Assembly: GCA_041746105.1 (NCBI GenBank)
Contig: JBGTHP010000047.1
Location: forward strand, 8,808 to 72,807
DNA from: JBFHRE01 sp041746105
GTDB lineage: Bacteria; Actinomycetota; Acidimicrobiia; Spongiisociales; ZC4RG35
Reading direction: 5' to 3'
DNA length: 64,000 bases
Below the pieces are notes generated by a model. It was given only the letters and a program-made list of their open reading frames with translations, had not been told where the DNA came from and ran no database searches. The translations under genes were made by a program, and so were the position numbers. This document shows positions 58,601 to 64,000 of this stretch, in pieces (position 1 is the first letter of the stretch; every line of letters starts with the position of its first letter).

Positions 58601-61332
58601 TGAGTCTCAGCTTGTCGATCAACGGGGTTTGCGTCGAGCTCGACGTGTCGCCGACGCGCCGACTCACCGACGTTCTCAGACAGGACCTCGGCCTCACCGC
58701 CACCAAAGTCGGATGCGAGGCCGGCGACTGCGGGATCTGTTCTGTGCTCATCGACGGTTCTGTGGTGAACGCCTGCACCATTCCGGTCGGAAGGCTTGAG
58801 GGACGTGAGATTCTCACCCTGGAGGGCCTCGATCAGAGCGGTCGCATCGACGTCCTCCAGCAGTCGTTCCTCCACTACGGGGCAGCGCAGTGCGGGATCT
58901 GCATCCCCGGAATGCTGGTCGCCGCCGCCGGGCTTTTGATGACCGACCCGGCGCCAAACGAGCAGTCGGTGAAGGACGCCCTGGGCGGAGTTCTATGCCG
59001 TTGCACCGGGTACCGAAAAATCATCGAGGCAGTCGTCGCCGCACCTGCCTTCGACGAAAGCCCGGTCACGGCGGCCGAGGGCAAGGCGGTGGGAGCACGG
59101 GTGCCACGGGTGGACGGAGTTCCCAAGGTCAGGGGCACGGAGGTGTTCGGGGCCGATGGGTCGCCACCCGGCGTGCTGGAGGCGCGGGCGATACGGTCGC
59201 CCTACGCCAGGTCGGGCTTTCAGATCGCCGACCTCGCCTCCTTCGTCGAAGCCCGCGCCGGGATCGTTGCCGTGTTCACCGCGGCAGACATCCCCGGCCG
59301 CAATCGGTTCGGCGTGATTCCATCGCTTGCCGACCAACCGGTGTTTGCCGAGCGAGAAACCCGCTTTCGGGGAGAAGCGATTGCTCTGGTCGTCGGAGAA
59401 GTCGATGCCATCTCCATGCTCGATCTCGACGATTTCCCAGTCGAATGGCAGCCACTCCCGGAACTGCGGAGCCCGGAGGCAGCGGTCGCCGCCGGCGCCC
59501 ATCTGCTCCACGGCGGCCGGGAAGGGAACGTCCTCATCCGGGGCCTGGTGCAAAGGGGAAACCTGGACGCCGCCTGGGACATCGCCGAGAGACAGGTGGC
59601 AGGCGAATTCTCGACCGGATTCGTCGAACACGCCTATCTCGAGCCCGAAGCCGGGTTCGCAGTGCGGGTTGGTGATCGGATCGAGGTTCATGCCACCACC
59701 CAGACGCCCCACATGGATCTGGCCGAAGTTGCCGAGATCCTCGACCTCTCTTCCGACCAGGTGCGCATCGTCCCTTCGGCCGTCGGCGGAGGGTTCGGAG
59801 GAAAACTCGACCTTTCGATCCAACCGATGCTGGCACTGGCCGCGTGGCGGCTGAACCGCCCGGTCCGCATGGTCTACACCAGACCGGAGTCGATGATGTC
59901 GACCACAAAGCGCCACCCATCGCGGATCACCGCCAGGGTCGGGGCGACGGCAGCCGGTGACCTCGTAGCCATGGACTTCGATGGCGTGTTCGACACTGGT
60001 GCCTACGCCTCGTGGGGACCAACCGTGGCCAACCGGGTCCCGGTCCACGCCGGCGGGCCTTATCGCTACACCGCGTATCGGGCCCGCAGTGCGGCAATCC
60101 ACACAAACAACCCTCCGTCGGGGGCTTTTCGGGGATTTGGCGTCCCCCAGGCGGCGATCGCCCAGGAGTGTTTGTTCGATGAGCTGGCGGACGCGGTAGG
60201 TGTCGATCGCCTCGAGTTCAGATTGCGAAACGCCTTGATGGCGGGCAACGCGACAGTCACCGGCCAGGTCTTCGAGAGCGGCGTCGGCTACGCGGACTGT
60301 CTCGAGGCATTGCGTCCGATTTGGACGCGAGCACGCGAAGAGGCGGCCGAGAAGAATCGGTCCGCCGGTCGCACCCGCCGAGGGGTTGGTCTGGCCGGGA
60401 TGTGGTACGGATGCGGCAACACGGCACTGCCCAACCCCTCCACGATCAAGGTGGGTCTGCGCCCGACCGGACGGATCATTCTCCACCAGGGCGCAGTGGA
60501 CATCGGCCAGGGCGCCAACACGGTGATCAGCCAGATCTGCGCAGACGCTCTTGGGATGTCGTTGAGCGCCATCGACCGGGTGGGAGCCGACACCGACACC
60601 ACGCCCGATGCCGGGAAGACGTCGGCCTCCCGCCAGACCTATGTCAGCGGCAACGCCGCTTTCGCAGCCGGGCAGGCCCTGCGCCGCAGTATCCTCGCCC
60701 TGTCGGGTGCCTCAGACGAAGCCACGTTGTTGGTATCCGAAGGGCGCCTCGAGTTCCACGATCGAGGCCGGGTCGAAGAAGTCGATCTGGCGGCGCTCCC
60801 GGTCGACGCCGACGGATATGTCGCAACGGCCGATGCTACCTACGACCCGCCAACCGTTCCGCTCGACGAGAACGGACAAGGTGCGCCGTATGCCGTTTAC
60901 GGGTTTGGGGCCCAGCTCACCGAACTCGAGGTCGACCTGGATCTGGGAAGGGTGCGTCTTCTCAAGATCACCGCCGCCCACGATGTTGGTCGAGCAGTGA
61001 ACCCGGTGTTGTTGGAGGGCCAGATCGAGGGCGGAATCGCCCAGGGGATAGGGATGGCGCTGATGGAGGAGTACCTGCCGGGACGGACCGAGAATCTGCA
61101 CGACTACCTGATCCCTACGTTCGGAGACGTTCCCGAGATCGTGAGCATCCTGGTCGAATCGATCGATCCTTTCGGCCCTTACGGGGCAAAGGGAATCGGG
61201 GAGCACTCCCTCATCCCCACAGCACCCTCCATCCTCAACGCCATCCGGGATGCCATCGGGGTCGCGATCCGAACCATTCCCGCGACTCCCGACCGGGTGC
61301 TCGCCGCCATTCGCACTGCCGGTGTCGACTGA
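58600..61332 (+). CDS. Fused 2Fe-2S plus molybdenum hydroxylase subunit
   Basis: A 910-residue fusion. Residues 1-160: two [2Fe-2S] domains (GCEAGDCGICSVLIDGSVVNAC, CGICIPGM, CRCTGYRKI). Residues about 170-905: molybdopterin domain with GGGFGGKLDLSIQP, the substrate loop PSGAFRGFGVPQAAIAQE (AFRGFG rather than AYRCSFR, so not a CO dehydrogenase), GQGANTVISQI, and the catalytic glutamate GAKGIGEHSLIPTA. Such enzymes hydroxylate N-heterocycles or aldehydes with water. Next to enamidase, nicotinate or a related pyridine or purine ring is a good guess. The ATG overlaps the FAD-subunit stop. Confidence 0.88.
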   Translation: MSLSLSINGVCVELDVSPTRRLTDVLRQDLGLTATKVGCEAGDCGICSVLIDGSVVNACTIPVGRLEGREILTLEGLDQSGRIDVLQQSFLHYGAAQCGICIPGMLVAAAGLLMTDPAPNEQSVKDALGGVLCRCTGYRKIIEAVVAAPAFDESPVTAAEGKAVGARVPRVDGVPKVRGTEVFGADGSPPGVLEARAIRSPYARSGFQIADLASFVEARAGIVAVFTAADIPGRNRFGVIPSLADQPVFAERETRFRGEAIALVVGEVDAISMLDLDDFPVEWQPLPELRSPEAAVAAGAHLLHGGREGNVLIRGLVQRGNLDAAWDIAERQVAGEFSTGFVEHAYLEPEAGFAVRVGDRIEVHATTQTPHMDLAEVAEILDLSSDQVRIVPSAVGGGFGGKLDLSIQPMLALAAWRLNRPVRMVYTRPESMMSTTKRHPSRITARVGATAAGDLVAMDFDGVFDTGAYASWGPTVANRVPVHAGGPYRYTAYRARSAAIHTNNPPSGAFRGFGVPQAAIAQECLFDELADAVGVDRLEFRLRNALMAGNATVTGQVFESGVGYADCLEALRPIWTRAREEAAEKNRSAGRTRRGVGLAGMWYGCGNTALPNPSTIKVGLRPTGRIILHQGAVDIGQGANTVISQICADALGMSLSAIDRVGADTDTTPDAGKTSASRQTYVSGNAAFAAGQALRRSILALSGASDEATLLVSEGRLEFHDRGRVEEVDLAALPVDADGYVATADATYDPPTVPLDENGQGAPYAVYGFGAQLTELEVDLDLGRVRLLKITAAHDVGRAVNPVLLEGQIEGGIAQGIGMALMEEYLPGRTENLHDYLIPTFGDVPEIVSILVESIDPFGPYGAKGIGEHSLIPTAPSILNAIRDAIGVAIRTIPATPDRVLAAIRTAGVD

Positions 61333-61349
61333 GCGAACAACCGCAGAGA

Positions 61350-62363
61350 TCAGCCGAGAAACGGCTCGACGATATGGCGCGTGATCAACTCCAGCTGGTG
61401 CGGATCCGTGACGAGCGGGGTGAGGATGAGGTATTCCAATCCGGCATCTCGGAGAGTCGAGATCGTCGCCAGCATGTCTTCGATGGTCCCGGTCAGATAA
61501 GAGGCCCGCAGATCCTCGACGGTGCGATGCCCGCCCATGATGTGCATGAAGAGCGGCATCTGCTCGTCGAGCGCCAGGGCGCCGTCCTCGACCACGTGGA
61601 GGAATTGGGTTGCGCCAAAGGTCAACTCGGAGGGCGGGCGGCCGCTGGCGAGGAGGTGTTCCGTGACGACTCCCAAGTCGTTCTGGACGTCGGCGGGGTC
61701 GCTGCCGCTGGACCGGGCCATCCAGCCGTCTGCCGACAGAATCCGGTCGAGCACTCCTTTGGCGATATACGGCTTGTCGGGTGTGTCCGGAGCGTGGGTG
61801 AGCGTCCCGCCGGCGATCCACACCGGCGGCAGTTCCGGGAGCCTTGGGTAGATGGTGAGATCCTCGACCTGCCAGTACCTGCCGTCGAACGTAACGTGCT
61901 CCTCGGTCAGTAGAAGCCTGATCAACTCGAGGGCTTCGTCGGTGCGTTTGCCGCGTTCGTTGAGCGGGACCCCGATTGCGGCGAACTCGTCGGGGTCCCA
62001 TCCGACCGCGACCCCGAACCGAAACCGGCCGCCCGACAACATGTGCAAAGAGGCGATCTCCTTGGCGAGGATGACGGGGTGACGCAGCGGAAGCACTAGC
62101 GCAGCCGTCCCCAACCCCACCCGCCGGGTGACACCTGCGGCGGCAGAAAGAGTGGCAAGAGAGTCAAGCCACGATACGCCGTAGACGCCTTTTGACACCA
62201 GCAGGTGATCGATCACCCATATGTCCTCGTAGGGACCGTCATCGACCCGGCGGCAATAGTCGAGCAGTCCCATACCGGTCTCGTAGGTGAGACCCGGCGG
62301 TGCATACGAGGGAATCCGCAAACCGAACCGGAGTCCGTGGTTGCCGTCGCCGCTTCCTGACAT
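61350..62363 (-). CDS. LLM-class flavin/F420-dependent oxidoreductase
   Basis: A 337-residue luciferase-like TIM barrel: LRFGLRIPSYAPPGLTYETGMGLLDYCRRVDD, YEDIWVIDHLLVSKGVYGVSWLDSLATLSAAAGVTRRVGLGTAALVLPLRHPVILAKEIASLHMLSGGRFRFGVAVGWDPDEFAAIGVP. That matches F420- or FMN-dependent monooxygenases and reductases. It is convergent with the molybdenum hydroxylase, 17 bp away, and may be the reductase or oxygenase step of the same pathway. The cofactor cannot be determined. Confidence 0.85.
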   Translation of the reverse strand: MSGSGDGNHGLRFGLRIPSYAPPGLTYETGMGLLDYCRRVDDGPYEDIWVIDHLLVSKGVYGVSWLDSLATLSAAAGVTRRVGLGTAALVLPLRHPVILAKEIASLHMLSGGRFRFGVAVGWDPDEFAAIGVPLNERGKRTDEALELIRLLLTEEHVTFDGRYWQVEDLTIYPRLPELPPVWIAGGTLTHAPDTPDKPYIAKGVLDRILSADGWMARSSGSDPADVQNDLGVVTEHLLASGRPPSELTFGATQFLHVVEDGALALDEQMPLFMHIMGGHRTVEDLRASYLTGTIEDMLATISTLRDAGLEYLILTPLVTDPHQLELITRHIVEPFLG

Positions 62364-62768
62364 GGGTGGCGATGTTACTGGCTCTGCCCCGGGCCAGAAA
62401 GCCTGAATGTTTGTACCGGGATCAGAGGGCGCTCAACATGGGATGGGGTCCAAAAACCAGAACGTGGCACGGGCAATCTCGACGACGCCGCACCGACGAT
62501 CCAGCGGCAGCAAGCTGGGTCTTGGGCAGCACTTCCGGTCGGGTTGTGAGTGTCACCCGTGGAGACCGATCCGAAATGTGCCGGTATCCGCCACCTGACG
62601 GAATGGGCGTTCGTGTTCCCAATTTGGTGACCGGTGGGCCCGAGCTTCATTTGACTTAAATTGGGAGAAGACCTCGATCGGTCGCCCCAAATGAATCTCC
62701 AACCCACCAATCTGTTCGACGAGCACGACGGGGGCCATCCCGTCGAGCTCACTCGTTGTGGTGGAAGT
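62364..62768. other. Non-coding gap, about 400 bp
   Basis: Between the LLM gene and the small membrane-protein gene I see no supported coding frame. Six-frame readings here are Pro/Ser/Arg-rich artefacts. It should include the promoter of the LLM gene (reading left). Confidence 0.5.
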
Positions 62769-62864
62769 TCATTCCTCGGCGACGAACTCTTCCCACCACC
62801 CGTCGGGTGCATCGTGATATCTCATGTACCGAAAACGGTTGGCAGCGGATGGGCGTTCAGTCAT
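62769..62864 (-). CDS. Possible 31-residue peptide
   Basis: A 31-codon frame with ATG at 62864 encodes MTERPSAANRFRYMRYHDAP...FVAEE. The aromatic/acidic composition looks more like protein than the surrounding shadow frames. No SD is visible and it lies beyond the hairpin of the upstream gene. Low confidence. Confidence 0.2.
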   Translation of the reverse strand: MTERPSAANRFRYMRYHDAPDGWWEEFVAEE

Positions 62865-62897
62865 AACCCGAGGCGCTCCACGTGGCTGCAAATAGGA

Positions 62898-62924
62898 GAG
62901 AGCCCCGCGAGATCGGGGGCTCTT
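62898..62924. terminator. Rho-independent-like hairpin
   Basis: Stem AGAGCCCC pairs with GGGGCTCT across a 9-nt loop, followed on the plus strand by TTT. It starts 26 bp after the stop of the minus-strand membrane-protein gene at 62950, so it probably ends that transcript, although the T-run is on the other side. Confidence 0.6.
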
Positions 62925-62949
62925 TCCGTCTACGGTCGGTCTGGAAGAT

Positions 62950-63642
62950 TCAGACGTTGACCGGATCCTTGGTTGTGGTGTCGAGGCGGACGATTGTCTC
63001 GTTCTCGCCCTTGGCGGCCCACACCAGTCCGAGACCTGCGAGCAGGAAGGTGAGTCCGATGCCTGCGAAGGCTCCGGCCACTCCCAGACCCAGTTGCAGG
63101 GTGGAATGAGTGAGGGTTCCGACGCCCAGTTCTGCGACGAGAGCATGTGCGGTACCGCTCCACGCCTGGTCGCGGGCCATGCCCTCGATCGGGTGGCTGC
63201 GGTTGAACTCGGTCCAGTAGCGACCGTCTACTTCGAAGTCATAGCTCCCTGCTGCGAAAACCTGGCCTTCGAACTCGACGTCCTCGGTGAGGACGACGGT
63301 CTGGGTGCCGTGCAGCGTGTGATAGGTGATGGTCGCCATCTGGTACATGTACTCGGTAGCCGTATCGACTACCGGGTCATTGGGGTCAAGATCACCTTCG
63401 ACAACCGGGTATTCCCAGTCATCAACCAGCAGCGACATGATCGCTTCGGCTCCAGCCGTCTCGCCGCGATCGGTCAGTGCGCCGTCTTCGTTGTAGGTCA
63501 GTGTCACGTTCTGTTCGCTGCTCAGGGCCTGGAGAGAACCATATCCCTCTTGCACCTTCGCGAATGCGACTCCGCCGCCGATCAGGAATCCCAAACCGGC
63601 AAGAGCTAGGACCATTCCCAGCATCCTCAGTCGCTTAGTCAT
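62950..63642 (-). CDS. Membrane protein with N- and C-terminal helices, unknown
   Basis: A 230-residue protein starting at ATG 63642, with SD GAGGAG 7 nt before. One helix near the N-terminus (MLGMVLALAGLGFLIGGGVAFA) and a hairpin-like pair near the C-terminus (LGLGVAGAFAGIGLTFLLAGLGLVWAA) enclose an extracytoplasmic domain of about 150 residues (VQEGYGSLQALSSEQNVTLTYNEDGALTDRGETAGAEAIMSLL). No known family is recognised. A perfect inverted repeat lies 20 bp upstream of the start, so the gene is tightly regulated. Confidence 0.75.
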   Translation of the reverse strand: MTKRLRMLGMVLALAGLGFLIGGGVAFAKVQEGYGSLQALSSEQNVTLTYNEDGALTDRGETAGAEAIMSLLVDDWEYPVVEGDLDPNDPVVDTATEYMYQMATITYHTLHGTQTVVLTEDVEFEGQVFAAGSYDFEVDGRYWTEFNRSHPIEGMARDQAWSGTAHALVAELGVGTLTHSTLQLGLGVAGAFAGIGLTFLLAGLGLVWAAKGENETIVRLDTTTKDPVNV

Positions 63643-63661
63643 TTCAAACTCCTCTTCAGTG

Positions 63662-63685
63662 TTGTCGTGAAATCTTTCACGACAA
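63662..63685. promoter_or_regulatory. Perfect 11-bp inverted repeat, operator-like
   Basis: TTGTCGTGAAA-TC-TTTCACGACAA, placed 20 bp upstream of the ATG of the membrane-protein gene at 63642. The length, symmetry and location fit a repressor dimer site over the promoter or transcription start. I cannot name the regulator; none is encoded in this part of the window. Confidence 0.75.
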
Positions 63686-63825
63686 AGGTTGTCAGGTGCT
63701 CGGCTCGAAGGCACCGGCCAATGTGCCTACCTTCTCCAATAGTCCTAGGACTCCTGGGCCTGGTTTTGGGGCTCGCCGGCCGGGCCGACGGGCGAGCGGA
63801 CCCCGCCTTTTTCCCCGATCGTGTA

Positions 63826-63978
63826 TCAGCCGAACGCTCCGAAGATGCTGAGGCCTCCTAGGAGGAACCCGACGATCAGGAGCACGGCTCCGAGCAGCAT
63901 CCTGCCCCGGAACATGTAGATCCCTCCGGCGATGAGGCAAACAACGCCGATGGCAACGCTGAGCGTGACGGTGTTCAT
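63826..63978 (-). CDS. Small 50-residue membrane protein
   Basis: A 50-codon frame starting at ATG 63978 encodes a nearly all-hydrophobic protein: MNTVTLSVAIGVVCLIAGGI, a basic turn YMFRGRM, then LLGAVLLIVGFLLGGLSIFG. Two helices with a charged hairpin are well formed, which shadow frames do not show. It is not in an operon with the next gene downstream as far as the 180-bp gap suggests. Function unknown. Confidence 0.55.
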   Translation of the reverse strand: MNTVTLSVAIGVVCLIAGGIYMFRGRMLLGAVLLIVGFLLGGLSIFGAFG

Positions 63979-64000
63979 GCGAGAATCGGCGACATGACCG

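Noticed and set aside
58993..60486. Long minus-strand frame opposite the molybdenum hydroxylase
   Set aside because: Antisense shadow with Arg/Gly/Pro-rich composition; the plus strand carries all cluster motifs.
62375..62812. 145-codon minus-strand frame
   Set aside because: Ser/Pro/Arg-rich, no domain, no SD; looks like non-coding sequence.

Overview
The window is high-GC, gene-dense bacterial chromosome. The GTG/TTG starts, many 4-nt ATGA/GTGA overlaps, a bacterial proteasome activator (Bpa), two luciferase-like (LLM, F420-type) oxidoreductases, a DUF222/HNH gene and a Tad pilus locus without secretin point to an actinobacterium. An uncultured Acidimicrobiia-like lineage is my best guess, from gene content only. 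I saw no rRNA, tRNA, CRISPR array, prophage or insertion sequence.

Layout. 1-2.7 kb: 3' end of a DNA-alkylation-repair gene and a zinc-metallopeptidase lipoprotein. 2.7-17.2 kb: catabolic island with two BetI-like TetR regulators, a GcvT-fold methyltransferase, a phytoene-desaturase-like FAD enzyme, an acyl-CoA dehydrogenase, a Rieske oxygenase broken by one base, a class III aminotransferase, a split PotABCD-type transporter and an ADP-forming acyl-CoA synthetase. Three near-identical TGAAC-N4-GTTCA palindromes sit at its promoters. 17.2-27.6 kb: mixed housekeeping and accessory genes, including a P-loop kinase/LLM fusion, an OsmC/GNAT fusion, a DUF5522-nitrobindin pair, a CLC channel, a sugar-acid dehydratase, an alcohol dehydrogenase, a cupin and Bpa. 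Two copies of a 48-bp double-hairpin repeat flank this zone, 20 kb apart.

27.6-38.4 kb: a small HTH protein, a decayed DUF3291 gene, then a plus-strand run of a TPR histidine kinase, an APH-like kinase, a GAF histidine kinase, a NarL-type response regulator and coxM-coxS-coxL-xdhC/YHS-coxG. CoxL carries the form I motif AYRCSFR, so this is probably a genuine aerobic CO dehydrogenase with a two-component system directly in front. The response regulator has no stop codon and reads in frame into coxM. 38.5-41.7 kb: HNH endonuclease, MFS permease, unknown protein. 41.8-48.4 kb: compact Tad/Flp pilus operon preceded by a 15-bp tandem duplication and a perfect 35-bp palindrome.

48.6-62.4 kb: a second catabolic island with nicotinamidase, a urea/amide/branched-chain-type ABC transporter in the order A-C-D-E-B, an MmsA-type aldehyde dehydrogenase, a cysteine hydrolase, an enamidase homologue, an AA_synth/DUF1185 protein, a two-gene molybdenum hydroxylase and an LLM oxidoreductase. 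Together they look like an N-heterocycle (nicotinate-like or lactam) uptake and ring-opening pathway that I do not recognise as described. 62.4-64 kb: terminator, a small membrane protein with a perfect 11-bp inverted repeat at its promoter, and a 50-residue membrane protein.
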